Source: Ceratodon purpureus (taxonomy: Eukaryota; Streptophyta; Bryopsida; Pseudoditrichales; Ditrichaceae). Taken from it: a stretch of 64,000 nt of DNA. Location: the NCBI GenBank assembly GCA_014871385.1, contig CM026426.1:1747852-1811851 (forward strand). Direction: 5' to 3'. The notes beneath the pieces are model-generated. The model was not told the origin of the DNA, did no database searches, and saw nothing but the letters and a program-made list of their open reading frames with translations. This document shows positions 36,697 to 48,900 of this stretch, in pieces (the first letter of the stretch is position 1; every line of letters begins with the position of its first letter). The translations under genes and the position numbers were made by a program.

Positions 36697-36840
36697 ATGG
36701 AGAAATTAAATGGAGATATGGAAGAACAAATAAGTACAAACACGCAGTTACTGGCAGAAAATAGTCAAAAGTTGGTAGAGCTAAAAATGAAGGAAGAGGA
36801 AATTGAGAATCAAATACAAGAAGTAATAAGAGTTAATAAG
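36697..36840 (+). CDS. CFAP58: CFAP58 exon
   Basis: A 144-bp exon, phase 0 at both ends: acceptor TTCATAG, donor GTCTGA. It encodes MEKLNGDMEEQISTNTQLL and ELKMKEEEIENQIQEVIRVNK, matching the animal CFAP58 segment around LELKAKEEEVHQMRLDIGK in order and spacing. Being only 48 codons without a real start, it is visible mainly by homology. It reads directly on from the previous exon. Confidence 0.8.
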
Positions 36841-37098
36841 GTCTGATCATTTTTATCTGAAAATACTTATCCCTTTCAAGAAATTGTTCATACTTGTGGA
36901 TGTTTTGAATATCTAAGTTTATTAAATACTAAGTACCAAAAATATTAATACAATATTAGCATATTTCTAGATGGTTTGACCTATTCTTACATAGAAATAA
37001 AATGTAATAAATCATATGATATAAATTGTTAATTAATCATGTGGTTATAGTTTATGAATTTTAAAGTAAATTTACAAAATAATGAATAACGTGGATAG

Positions 37099-37299
37099 TT
37101 ACGTGAAGCCGCAGTCTTCAAAGTTAAAGCAATTGAATCTGCTCGAGATGAATTATACAAAGAAATTGAGTTAATATCTGAACAAAAAATAAAAGTTGAG
37201 AAAGATTTGGAAGATCAAAAAAAACTTGTAGAACAACAAAAAAGGCGTGTTGATGAAATAACAAGAGAGAAAGATATGATTATTAAATTAAAGACCCAA
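37099..37299 (+). CDS. CFAP58: CFAP58 exon
   Basis: A 201-bp exon, phase 0, between acceptor GTGGATAG and donor GTGCGT. It encodes LREAAVFKVKAIESARDELY through REKDMIIKLKTQ. The end corresponds to the RERDILNKNM region of animal CFAP58. It is strongly charged coiled coil with no breaks. The introns on either side are short (258 and 373 bp) compared with the 2-kb one upstream. Confidence 0.82.
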
Positions 37300-37672
37300 G
37301 TGCGTATTGATAATCATTTCCATAATAAATTAGAAGGAATAATAATTTTCAAATAATTCTGTACACACGTGATTGTGTGAATTATGTTTTCATGTTTTGA
37401 ACAAAGAGTATCCAGTTCATATAAAAGTCCGATTTACATTAGCATTATCATTAAAATATATAATATACACAATCTTCAGAAAAGATGAAACTTTGAAATT
37501 AATATAATAAATGTATAGCTAAGATCCAATGAAATTGAAGATTATGAATCCTTATTCAAAATTATGTTTAGAATATGAATCTGGAATAAAAGTATTTAAT
37601 ATCAAATTGTATATATAATAGTTCTATGTTGAATGCAAATACTTAAATGGTTCATAGTAAAAATGATTGTAG

Positions 37673-37861
37673 ACAGATATAGAAATCAAAAAGCAAATTG
37701 ACGCAGTGAAAGTTGGACACGTGGCTCTTAAAAACCTTGAACTTGAAATAAGTTTATACAAACGTGCAAGTATAAAACAAGACGGTGAAATAAAAGTTCT
37801 TGAAAAACAAAGCATGAAATACTCTACTGAAGCATCTATAGCTCAATCAAAATTTGACCAA
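37673..37861 (+). CDS. CFAP58: CFAP58 exon
   Basis: A 189-bp exon, phase 0, donor GTAAGC. I chose the acceptor GATTGTAG because it alone keeps frame with the previous exon and gives exactly the spacing seen in animal CFAP58 (KTQ then TDIEIKKQIDAVK, against VNATQKQTDLVK). It encodes LKNLELEISLYKRASIKQDG and VLEKQSMKYSTEASIAQS, matching the family's NLEGEIQNYKDEAQKQ and HLEKERDRYINQAS. Confidence 0.85.
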
Positions 37862-38101
37862 GTAAGCATTGTTATATGCACTTCATTTATGTATCAAATT
37901 ATTAATTTTCATCATTTATACGTTGTTTTAAGACATGGATAAATGTAAGAAGATGTAGCTTTCATAAGGAAATATGATCAGGTTTAAAATAATAAAATGA
38001 ATTCTAGGAATGGAAAAAATCAAGTAAAATAGAATTTAAAAAATATCTTCAAAATTTAAAATTGTTAATGAATGAAACATTGTTTACATCCTTCTATACA
38101 G

Positions 38102-38374
38102 GCTCAAGATCTTGTAAGAAACCGTGATAGTCAAATTATAGATCTTCAAAAGAAGCTTGAAAATTTTGATGTTGTACTTCGTCAACAATTGAACATAAAT
38201 GAAGCAATACGAAGTGAAAGGAATGTATATAGTAAAAACTTAGTGACAGCTCAAGATGAGATTAAAGAAATGAAACGCAAGTTTAAAATGATGAGTCATC
38301 TTATAGAACAACTCAAAGAAGAATTAAATTCAAAAGATGTTGCACTTATTAAAGAACACTTTGATCTCCTAAAG
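38102..38374 (+). CDS. CFAP58: CFAP58 exon, most conserved segment
   Basis: A 273-bp exon, phase 0, between acceptor CTATACAG and donor GTGATC. It encodes the signature region of the family: NEAIRSERNVYSKNL, then TAQDEIKEMKRKFKMMSHL, then IEQLKEELNSKDVALIKEH. Animal CFAP58 reads YEAVRSDRNLYSKNLVEAQD, EITDMKRKLKIM, and SAKESALVKLH at the same places. This is the strongest evidence for the gene call. The next exon should begin a short Glu/Lys-rich coiled coil, but none was found down to 64 kb, so the gene either has a very long intron or is truncated here. No stop or frameshift is present in any of the five exons. Confidence 0.9.
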
Positions 38375-39180
38375 GTGATCAAATCCCAACAATTCTCTTC
38401 TTTTATGGTTATATCTATATTACTGGTACTTTTGAGATGCACTAAAAACTAATTTAAATTTACCAACCATTCATTCAACTTCGTTTTTGGTTGTTTTCTT
38501 TAAATTTATATTGTATCCTTGAGAATCTATATAATATTGAAATGACTACTATATATCATATATGATATCATTAATCAATAAAATATAATTCAATATTTTT
38601 AAGTCACTTTCACATTCTTTAATGGATTATAAGATGTATGAATAATTTTCTCATTAAAAACAAGCTCAATTCTAATTTTACCTTTCAAACAATTTAAATT
38701 TCAAGTATGTGGTAATTAGACATGTGATAATAAACCTCATGAACCGACTTTAATGTCTTCTAATACAAATTGGCCACAATAACTTTGCTCCAGTAGACAA
38801 ACTTAAGATACAATAAAATTTTGGGCAAACTTAAATGTAAAACTCCTTGTGTTAAATTTTAATTTGAAATAATTAATTATTAGTATACCTTCAAAATGTT
38901 AATGCAGTAAATCTATAGAATTAATTATTACAGCATTCGAAATTGTCAAAATTTTGAAGAATAAGTGATATATAAGGTCAATAATGACTTTACATACTAC
39001 ATTCATTGCCTTAATTTTGCAACATTACTTTTGTATATTAAATTCACTTTAAATTTCATCATTAATTTGATGATGTTTTTATTCAAACTATTGTTTAGCA
39101 TTAAATTTACAATTGTATCAAATCTCCCTTGCTTCTATCACGAACTCTCAACATACTTCACAACGATAAAACAACAAGGC
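38375..39180 (+). other. AT-rich DNA after the last CFAP58 exon seen
   Basis: Probably the start of a long CFAP58 intron. No further exon or other gene can be supported. Confidence 0.4.
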
Positions 39181-39188
39181 AATTATGA

Positions 39189-39789
<601 letters not shown>

Positions 39790-39790
<1 letters not shown>

Positions 39791-41450
39791 TAGTGAAATT
39801 TTAGTCCTACAAAATATGATCCAAGCTTCGCAAAAATATCCACATGGTTGCATGCACTCTACAAGGTTCATTCTTAATTTGGATCCCTCTTGCAACATTT
39901 TGAATACAAACACGTTTTTATCGTCTGCACTTTGGACTAACAACTTGTTTCCCTGGACAAAATTTCACTTCATAAAGACTCAAAAAGCAGATATCCTCTC
40001 CGAGTTCCTCAACTTTTTAATGGACTAGAATGTTGTGATATAATTTGAACATGTCGTTCAACCCCTTGAGATTTAGCAAGGACTTAAGTTCCCTATAGGT
40101 GAAAGAAAATGTTCACTTATGTACTCTTTGTTGGACTCTACTGCTATAGCAAATACGTTTTATGTTGGATCTTCTGAAGATGTTTCTGGCCAAGTCTCAT
40201 AATGTGTATTTTGTTTTCTCCGAACTCAATATAGTCAACAAGATGGTCATGGAAGCCCAAATAGATGAAAGTGCCGGTTATGTTGGCCTTGCCATACACA
40301 TAATACACTTTGGTTTTGAAGAAGAAGGTGGTAGACCTTGATGCCTCAGGTTTAGACTACCTTATTGACAAGAATTGCCAATGCAACAAATTTTTTAAAA
40401 TGCATTATCACAGCCCTAGTGACCACTCTTTTGCCTTGCACAACTTATTATTCTTTCCGCTTTAGTGATGTATCCAATTCTTTATGCCAGATTTAAGATC
40501 AATGTTGTTATCACATTGTCTACATTGAAGAGGAGAACATATGGATTTCTTTACTTCTTCTCATTGTGCATCTTCAATTTGTGACAACAATACCATCCTT
40601 AAGTTTTGACTACAATATTAGCCTTGTTTTAGAGACAATTATAGTGTCTCATGCATACAAGATGGCCATGGACCTTGAGTCAAGTTGCACTTGCCTATAC
40701 TTTAAAGAGATGTTTGTGAAGCTTTTAGTAAGCAACCTCCATCGGTTCCAAGGAAGCACCTCTACCACATTTTCAAGATCATTTGCAACTTAAATCAATT
40801 ACAAGACACTTTCATTTGTAGCCCTAGGTTGAGCTTCAATAAGGTGAATATAATCATGGATGATGGCCTTCTTTGATGCACAACAATGTGAAATTACTTT
40901 TAAGACGTCTGTCATAGTCTTCTTCAATAGATGGGCACAGCTCTGGCAATGGCAAAGCACAACATCGAGCATCGAGGAGGCTGGTCATGTAAGGAGAATG
41001 CAGTAATTTCTTGCTCAGATTCGCACGAGAGTTTGTTATAAGTGAACAACTAAATCATGAGCTCTCAAATTTTTAAGATCTAGATCTAAGTATGTGACTA
41101 AAATGTAGATCTAAGTAGTCGCTAAAATGTAGCGACTCTCAAGTTGAAGATGAACTTAGGCATGCTCGATCCAAGCCTGTATGTTATATGTTCGAGCCTT
41201 GGTGGATAGATACCAGAGAAGAGAAATTCTACATTGCAACAACACCCACTCTGCTCACAAAAGAACAACATTCCAACAATTGCAATGTAAAACTATGCCT
41301 GTGCTGCAGACTCAACAATAGTATGACACTAAGTGGACATACTCACCTCTCCATCCCAATATGCATTATAACTGTCAAGTTTTTTAAATTTCATGCATTA
41401 TACAAAGATGTAAGTTATACTACACTCGACCCTATCCAAACACACCCACA
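39790..41450. other. Unassigned DNA between CFAP58 and module A1
   Basis: Frames at 39786-40028, 40566-40793 and 41188-41499 (plus) have some protein-like texture but no domain I recognise, and none is bounded by convincing splice sites. A short duplication of AGATCTAAGTA.GT lies near 41089-41118. No gene called. Confidence 0.35.
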
Positions 41451-41476
41451 AGAAAACACTACAGTACGTGCAAAAA

Positions 41477-41520
41477 GGGGTCTCCAAAAGGCCATGTAAG
41501 CTTGCCCAAGTTAGGTGAAC
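41477..41520 (+). repeat. Conserved GGGGTCTCC box upstream of module A1
   Basis: GGGGTCTCCAAAAGGCC followed by TGTAAG and a CCC..TTAGGTG segment. The same arrangement appears inverted at 63902-63944 upstream of A2, and in looser form at 46434 and 46672. It could be a promoter or 5' element end; its role is inference. Confidence 0.7.
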
Positions 41521-41916
41521 CCCCTACCCAAAAGCCCCTCTGCCGCTCGCAGCAAATGCCAGAATCGCTGCCCGCAGAGTTAAGAAGGCGTCTTAATGGT
41601 ATCGGGATGGGGTTGCGGGGCGGGGTCGGTGTGCCTAGTGGCGCGGAGGTGGCTATGTTGTTCAGTGAACCACAACTCCTTGCATTTACTGACCTTGAAG
41701 CCCGAGTTGAAGGAGAGATGACATGAGATTGGTGCCAACAGTTTCAAGATTCGAAGTTTGCTGCCACAACGGGAAGAAGCCATGAAGCTTGGCCGGGACT
41801 AGGTTGGTCTCCCCACCTACGAATGGGGGTGAAACAAAGTTGGGTGCGTAGAATTTGGGTGTTGCAGAATCGAAGACCCCATTCTAAGGTGGAATTCAAG
41901 GAATTAGAGGGAAAGA

Positions 41917-42129
41917 ATGACAACTAAACCCGTGAGCGGTTTTTTACAGATACGCGATGGCAGCAATTACAAATTCGAGCAGCAAGCATTGGAAGGGTGT
42001 TCTTGCAACTCCTACTGCCGTGGACCGAAGACATACTGTAAGTGTTGTTTTCTCTATGAGAAGTTTGGGTCGTGCATGGCTTGTACTAGGGTAGATGATG
42101 CTCTTCATTTCATTTTGCAATATCCTTGA
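41917..42129 (+). CDS. Small cysteine-rich frame in the A1 leader
   Basis: A 70-codon frame with an ATG start. It has eight Cys within about 30 residues: CSCNSYC, then YCKCCFLYEKFG, then SCMAC. The spacing suggests zinc binding, like the CXC-type modules seen near some transposases, but this is only a resemblance. I did not find an equivalent frame in A2, so it may be chance. Confidence 0.25.
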   Translation: MTTKPVSGFLQIRDGSNYKFEQQALEGCSCNSYCRGPKTYCKCCFLYEKFGSCMACTRVDDALHFILQYP

Positions 42130-42270
42130 GTGGCTATGGTATAGGGTTTGGTTGTTGAGAACTCTGGAGTTTTGGGTATTTGGCAATCTTAAGAACGTTT
42201 TTCTTCATACTTCCAGTCCGATCCGAGCCATATAGAGCTTGAAGCATTACTTTGGATTTTTGGACTCTCG

Positions 42271-42831
42271 ATGGCAGCAAGAGTGGCGGAGCCTTCAAGC
42301 TACCGTGTTGGACTTTCGCTTCATGCACGCTATACACCACTTGTTAGGCGAGGTTCATTGCAATCCAAGCAAGCCTGCCCATCAACTTTTCTAGGACGGA
42401 GGGCAGCCGGGGATACAAACATTGACTTGTGGATCGATGGCAGCATTTACCCGGTTGATCCAGGAATAGGGAAGCCACCTCCATTCAAAACTCTTAGGGA
42501 TTGCCTAGAATTCATATGCCATGGAGAGCGAGGTCTGTACGGATATGCACGCAGATTGGGGATTGGTGATGGAGGAGGACCTACACAGCGTGAGTTGGAA
42601 ATGCACTGCCGACATTTTGAAGAAGAACTGTGGAAGGTGAGAGACGACCTGGCTGGCAGCAGAGTGAGGCTTGACCATTATAGGGACATTGAGGATACAT
42701 GCATGCAGTTGCGGAATGAATTGGAGACTATTTGTGGCGAGATAAGCAGCATGGAGAGAAATCATGGCATGACAGTGCAAGGCTTGGAGACCGAGGTGCG
42801 TCGCTGGCAGCAAGCAAGTGAGCGCCTATAG
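42271..42831 (+). CDS. Module A1 ORF1: conserved small protein with coiled coil
   Basis: A frame of 186 residues. The ATG at 42271 is supported by A2, where a matching ATG at 63049-63047 also starts MAA plus an aromatic or Arg. Residues 65-110 are the conserved core: DTNIDLWIDGSIYPVDPGIG, KPPPFKTLRDCLEFICHGE. A2 reads DTNIDLSINGDIYLVDP and KPPPIKTLKDFIEFICHGE. The C-terminal half is a heptad-rich coiled coil. It ends at TAG; the same frame runs on through a second TAG at 42904-42906 straight into the transposase frame, so ORF1 could be expressed alone or as a read-through fusion. I do not recognise the conserved core and assign no function. Confidence 0.6.
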   Translation: MAARVAEPSSYRVGLSLHARYTPLVRRGSLQSKQACPSTFLGRRAAGDTNIDLWIDGSIYPVDPGIGKPPPFKTLRDCLEFICHGERGLYGYARRLGIGDGGGPTQRELEMHCRHFEEELWKVRDDLAGSRVRLDHYRDIEDTCMQLRNELETICGEISSMERNHGMTVQGLETEVRRWQQASERL

Positions 42832-42906
42832 GAGGGGCCCAACCCTTTCAAGGACACGCCTATGGAGATGCAACGTAGGGCTCGACTGCTCAGGGGGATT
42901 CATTAG

Positions 42907-45417
42907 TTGAATCATGATTCGGGGTGGGCAAAACCCAGAGTGAAGCTTGTTAGGACGCATTTGCAACCGCATCTTGTGGATGGTGTCAACGACAACAACC
43001 GGGTCAACCATGAAAAGCAACAACTTCATGGGGATAAAGCCTCCCAAACAGGAACTGTTGTAGCGATAGCAAAGATACTGTCTAGGCATGAAGGTCGAAC
43101 CCTCACAACTCAACCATCTATGGAGCATGTTAAGAGAAAGATTGCTAGTAACGTCCTCAAGGCAATTGGAAAAAGGGTAGGGCCCGGTAATATTCTTGCT
43201 GCCTGCGACCATGCAGGGGTGTCTTATCGAGGCTATGGTGCTATTTACCAAGCCGTGAAGGATCCAGTTTGGACTTTGACCAAGGATATGAAACCCAACA
43301 TACTACCTAGTCCCTACCACGTTAGAAGGCTTCGACAAGAGCTGAATGCGAACTTGCCACAATTTATTGGCCAGTACTACCACGCTGACGGAAGGATGGA
43401 GCTGCCAACAGAGTCAAAGAAAAGCAAGAAATCCAAGGAGCAGCAAAAGGAGGTGGTCTTGGATGAAAAAAATTCACTATTCACGGACCTTGAGGTGGTC
43501 CAGCAGAGCATGGTCATCTTTTATGGCATCACGGAATCAGGTATGCATCCTCTTCATATCCTGTTAGTGCCAAGGTGAATGTCTGTTTGGTGCTAGCACC
43601 TGCATTGTGTGTCTTTAACAAAGGAAGCTAATTCGATTGCATCAGACAAACATTCTCACGTGAGGAGATTTTTGCAGAGTTGGAAGGGGCTCCGTTGATA
43701 TTTGTCCTCAAACTGGATGAGGCAGAGATTGTAAACGGGAAAAAATTTGAACCTGTTAGCATCATGTTGATGAACAAGGCATTGGATGCTAAAATTTAGA
43801 TGGACCACGAGAGGTACTTCTTAGTACAATCCGAGCAGGAGATTTGGCCAGTTGCCACGTTCGAAGTCGAGAAGGAGTCCTACGATGTTCTCTCATGGAT
43901 ATTTAAAATATCAAACTTACCAGCTGTGATTGCAGCACAGTCAAATGGCCAGAGACTACAGGTCCCCGGAGTTGGTGAATTCTATGTGGAGTGGCACCTT
44001 GCAGCAGACATGAAGACAATTAAATGCATGTATGGGCTTCAGTCTGGGCCTGCATGTGTAATGAACTGCATATACAGCGACCAAAAGAGGATTAAGCCCA
44101 CAGTGGGGACAGCAAATGCTGCCATCAAAAGCCGTGGTAAAGCAAACTGGGTGGGGGACTATTTTCCAGCAGCGTACCAGACGAACCTTGTGACATGACA
44201 ACATCTACTAGGTGGAGGCCTATCCTGCCAATTCCTTTGTTCAGAGTGCACATTTGTACACTGCATGCCGTGGTTCGATTGACGGAGAAGATTGTGCACA
44301 TGCATATCATGTATGTTTGGAACATACAGAATCAGAGACTTAGGGCTACTGCAATTGAACAAATGGAGAAGTCGTTGTCCGCGATTGGGGCTCATGGTGG
44401 AAACGTGGAGATTAAAAGGGACCCAAAGCTGAGTGGCAACACTAGAAACGTGCCATAGAAACCATCTCTGAGTGGTGTTGTTGCCAGCAGACTTTTTAGG
44501 CCAAGCGTTTGGTCTGGCAATGATAAGGCCTAGAAGGATATTTGTCAAGCTGAGAATAATAATGCCGGAAGTGGAGCTGACCGCATTGCAAAGTATTAGA
44601 TGTGGCAAGCCTTTGAAGAGGTCGTACCATATTTGACCGGATTGGTGTTGACAGCAGAGCAAAGGATGCAGTTCAAACAAAAGAGACACAAGTGGGGAAA
44701 GGCATACTTGAAGGCCTTCAGAGAGGAGCATGTTACCCACTACATGGTATGCTCTCCGCTGTGTCTGTTGATGCTTTCAGTCTTTCTTCAGTGGCCGCCT
44801 ACTTGACCTCAGCAAGCCACTTTTAACTTCCTTCTTGTTGTTGACAGCACGTAATTGTAAGGCACTCTTCTTGGTTTGTGGATCACTATGGGAGCCTAGG
44901 AGTCTGGAGTTGCCAAGGTATGGAGAAATCACACCATCAAGCGAAGGCGGCACATCAAGCACATACAGCCCATGGTGGTGGGAAAGCCCGTATTAGTGCG
45001 ATTCTCCAACAATTCCAGCATTGGTACCGAAACATACAACACCGATATAGGAAGAAAATGGAGATCCAGGGAGCTGTACCTGATCCAGCTAACGGACCAC
45101 GGGCCGTAGCGGCATCCAGGAGACGCAAGTGGTGGCATCAATCAAACGCTGCCAACGCCTGCGAGGAGTGGAGGTCAAGGAGGAGGCGTGTTGGGGGAGC
45201 ATATGTTATTGAAGAAGTCGTGGAGGGCAAAGGAGATGGCTTTGCGGAAGAAGAGCCGGAATGGAATGCCAACGGGGATATGGTTGGAAGTGGGGGCGAG
45301 GAAGATGAACAGAGGGACGCTGCTGGCAACTATGTGGACATCGAGGATGCTGGCAACAGGGATGCCGAGGAGGATCTTGCCTCCGATGTTGACATTGAAC
45401 ATGCTGACAGCGACTAG
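42907..45417 (+). pseudogene. Module A1 transposase-like protein
   Basis: Coding text runs in three blocks. 42907-43540 has RKIASNVLKAIGKR, NILAACDHAGVSYRG and a proline-linked LRQELN region. About 43646-44198 has IFVLKLDEAEIVNGKKFEPV, then VEWHLAADMKTIKCMYGL and ACVMNC. 44195-45417 has PLFRVHICTLHAVVRLTEKI, RATAIEQMEKSL, HGGNVEIKRD, WQAFEEVVPYL, HHQAKAAHQAHTAHGGG and an acidic tail. The LAAD-x-K-x6-G...C-x2-C block and the later EKSHHxAK block recall unnamed transposase-like proteins of invertebrates and algae (GGDxKFL...CxWC, then QGLEKxND); that is recollection, not a search. The Asp of LAAD and a downstream Glu are candidate catalytic residues. Four in-frame TAGs, a likely small intron after 43540 and a frame change near 44195 interrupt it. 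Confidence 0.55.
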
Positions 45418-45959
45418 GGGGCTCAGAGCTTGAGGCATAGTTGATATGTTTTTTCTTCGTATACAATGTTTCGTAGAAGGGTAATGTTGTAGAGAAGTAA
45501 TACCTATCATTTCAAATGTATCCTATAGAGAGTATAATGAATCGAATAGTTTCATGGACGCTGAAATTGTCTTCAAATGTATATTTTCTTCTTATAAACA
45601 AAAATGAAAAAATAAACATTCAGGCAATACACTTTCTAAATTTAAGAGATGTGCGAGTACATAGTCAAGGATACATCCACAATACTCAGGCAAATAAGAC
45701 TGGAGTTCTTTTCTAGAGATCTTACATTTGGAATATCATGTTTAAATATAAAAAATATGGATGTTATTTATAAAAATAGTTATAACTGGGTGGGGCAAAT
45801 TTTAAACTTTAAAGTATGTTCTCTTATAAAGTTATCTTGTTTTCAAATCCACTTCTCCCAATTTTGGATCATATATCATTTTATTTTTAAATTTCTGAAT
45901 TTTATGTCTCACAATGTATTCTTTCAGACCTTTAGAGGGAAGTAGAATAGGCTAAATCA

Positions 45960-48900
45960 TAATAATTTGATTTGGTTTGTTTTAATTTATATCAATAAAT
46001 ATAGTCTATAAGACCGGGACAAGGAGAGAAGCTCATTCATTATTATTTCTTCTTAGATATATTTTAGAGGTCTTTTGCAGATTTTATTTATTTTTATTTA
46101 CATTTTGTTTTTATTATGTCATATTTTAATTTTTTCCTTCCAATTTAAGATAGTATTCTTATCGTTCATTATTTTAGGTTTTGTTTTGTTTCGGTTTTTA
46201 TTATGTTGTAGTGTTGTTTTGTTTTTTTGGTTTCTTTTTTGAGGTATCATGTCTCATTTTTTTAAAAAAACTTTTCCCAATTTCCTTTAATTTTTTGGTG
46301 AATTTACTGCCTTAACCGCTTCGTTCACAGTTACCAGACCCGATCTTGTAAAATTACAAGCTCTACTATGAAGAGTTTTCGATACAAACTCTACTTGGTT
46401 CAAAATGGCCAGCGCCTCCATTAGGAGATATTTGGGGTCTCAAAGGCGCCCTCTAAGGCAGCCCGTGTTGTTATTTTGATTTTCGTATTCATTAAATTTT
46501 TTTATCTTTTCTTAATTCCCTTCAATGTTCTCCTGAATTTATTGCCTCAACTGCTTCGTTCACAGTTATAAGACCCGGTCTTGTAAGATTACAACCTCTA
46601 CTACGGGGAGTTTTCAATACAAACTCTATTGGGTTCAACAGGTCATGGGACCTTCACATTAGGTGCAAAATGAGGTCTCCAATGGGCCCTCTCAGGTATC
46701 CCGTGGTGGGGGAGTCTTTGCCATTAATACAGTTACAAATATCCCCACTGCCAGTAGCAGGAATCAACGTGTAATCTCCTGATCGACAATCAAAAGATTA
46801 GGAGATACCACCTCCAAATTCATTCAGAATTTGTTGGGAGGTACTTTTTATTCATACAATACGTAATATCCCACTTCAATGTAATGAAATGCTCCTTGAA
46901 TTCATGAGCTTGGCATAGAAAGGGCTATCACTTCTTCTGATGGATGCCATTGATGACAAATAAATTGAAATAATTGGAGGTTTTTTAATAGTCTAGATTA
47001 ACTGCATAATATGTATTATACATTTAATCTCAAGTTTATTGTGAGGATTTTGATGACAAAATTTCAAGTTAAAAAATAGACGTACATTGAAATCAATCCT
47101 TTGGCATGCATCAAGAGAAGAGGAGGTCAATTTCCAAAAACAATTATGCGGTGTCTTCAACAAATATACTTAGACTTAAAACCTCTGAAGAGGTGGAGTA
47201 CCTAATACCTAAGATGCAGGACTAGCTCAAGGGCGTACATAGCGTGTTGTTTATGGTTCACTCTGGGCAACTAATGAATACGATATTTTCCTTAATTATC
47301 ATGAAATCCTATTAAACTAAAGGATGATTTTAGTTTTATTAATAACAAACCGTAATTGGAGAAACTTCGTGAATAAGGAATGAATAAAATCAAAGTCAAA
47401 TATGACTACAATTGCATTGCTCTTTATAGTTAAAAAATTATTCTCATAACTCATTTTCTTACTTTGCCCTTCAAATAGTAAGGTAGAGTTTTTATTATTA
47501 AGAAATTCTATTAGTTTGAAATAACTAAAAAAATAAAAAATAAAAACACTTGGTAGGAAAAGTGGGAAATATGAAAAAAAAATTAAAAAATTAAATAATG
47601 GTATCAAAGACACTTTTCCGTTAAGATATTCTAGAATAAATTATAATTATCACGACCCCTTATAGAACTTACATAAGTCATTTCCCCTCAATTTAGCGAA
47701 TATGAATAATAATTCATAGAACTTTTTTTTTTTTCAAATTTTTTTTTTCCTCATATCTATAAAATGATGTTTTCTAAGTTCCTTTGTGATTTTCAATTAT
47801 AGATATTGTAGAATGAATTGTACTTGTTGTTTATTCCCTTGATAATTAAGAATTAGTGGTTTCCCCATATTTCCATGTACTTTTTGTTTTCATTTGGTTT
47901 ATATTGTGTCTTCATCCCATTTATTTAATTTAGTTCCATTTTATTTGTTTCAATTTCTCAATTTAGTCAATTTTTATTTTAGTAATTTTCTCAATTTTTT
48001 TTTTTTTCCTAATTTTTGTTTATTTTTAAGTTTCAAAATAGGGAGTCTATCATGTCTTCATTCAATTTTTTTTGCAGCAAACAAGAGCTTTTTTTAATAT
48101 CTATCATTATTGAAAATTTTCCGATTTCAGACAGCTCTCTTATCTTTCATCATGTAAGATTTTGTTTTGTTTTGGTTTTTATAATATTCTACCGTTTTTT
48201 TTATTTTTTTTTTCTTTTCATTGTTTAACATTTCCCATTCTCCTAAAATTAGGTTAAAAAATTTATGATATTTTTTTACATTAAGTACCTTAATGGTTTT
48301 CTGTTTTTTAATTATATTCTTATTTCATTTTTTATTTTAATTTTAGAGTCGCACGAAACATCAAAGAGAATGTCTATTATTTTTTGGACTTTTCCCAATT
48401 TTCTTGAATTTTTTTCCAGATCTCTAATATTTTTATTTCCCCAAGAATTATTAAATAGAAATAATAATTCCCCTAAAATAAAATAGAGTACTTGGTACAA
48501 AGGGTAAAAATACGAAAATAACTTATAAAAAAAAATAGTAGAATCAAATGCACTTTTCCGTGGAGTTATTACAGAATATAATATAAGATTTTCATAAACT
48601 ATACAAGTCATATTCTTCAATTTATCAAATATGAATAATAATCTATACACTTTTTTATTTTTCAAATATCATTTTTTTCTCATTTCACAGCAATTGATGT
48701 TTTCGAAAGTTCCTTTGAGAACTACTAATTAATAAAATTATAGATTACATTATTTTCCTTCTTCTCTCAATTTTTGTTAAGTTTCCTAACAGTTCTTATT
48801 TTTGAGTTTGCTTTGTTTTGGTCTTTATTTATTTTTTTCCATTTTTTGTCTTTTTTTTTCCCCGACTTTTGTTTCTTTTTTTCCCCTCCCATTTCTTATA

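Larger units (their letters stand above)
41457..45450 (+). mobile_element. Module A, copy 1: probable DNA transposon
   Basis: A 4-kb unit with an upstream box (41477-41510), ORF1 and a transposase-like gene. A diverged inverted copy lies at 63.95-57.7 kb. Shared blocks run in the same order over the whole length, so the unit is a family and not a chance pair. CACTACAG at 41457 resembles the ends of CACTA elements, but no matching right end was found and the transposase does not look like that group's. Right end undefined. Confidence 0.55.

Noticed and set aside
41457..41464. CACTACAG as the left end of a CACTA transposon
   Set aside because: No matching inverted right end, and the transposase-like gene does not resemble that group; kept only as a remark.
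41917..42129. Cysteine-rich frame as the CXC domain of a KDZ transposase
   Set aside because: Cysteine spacing only loosely similar, separate from the transposase frame and not found in A2.
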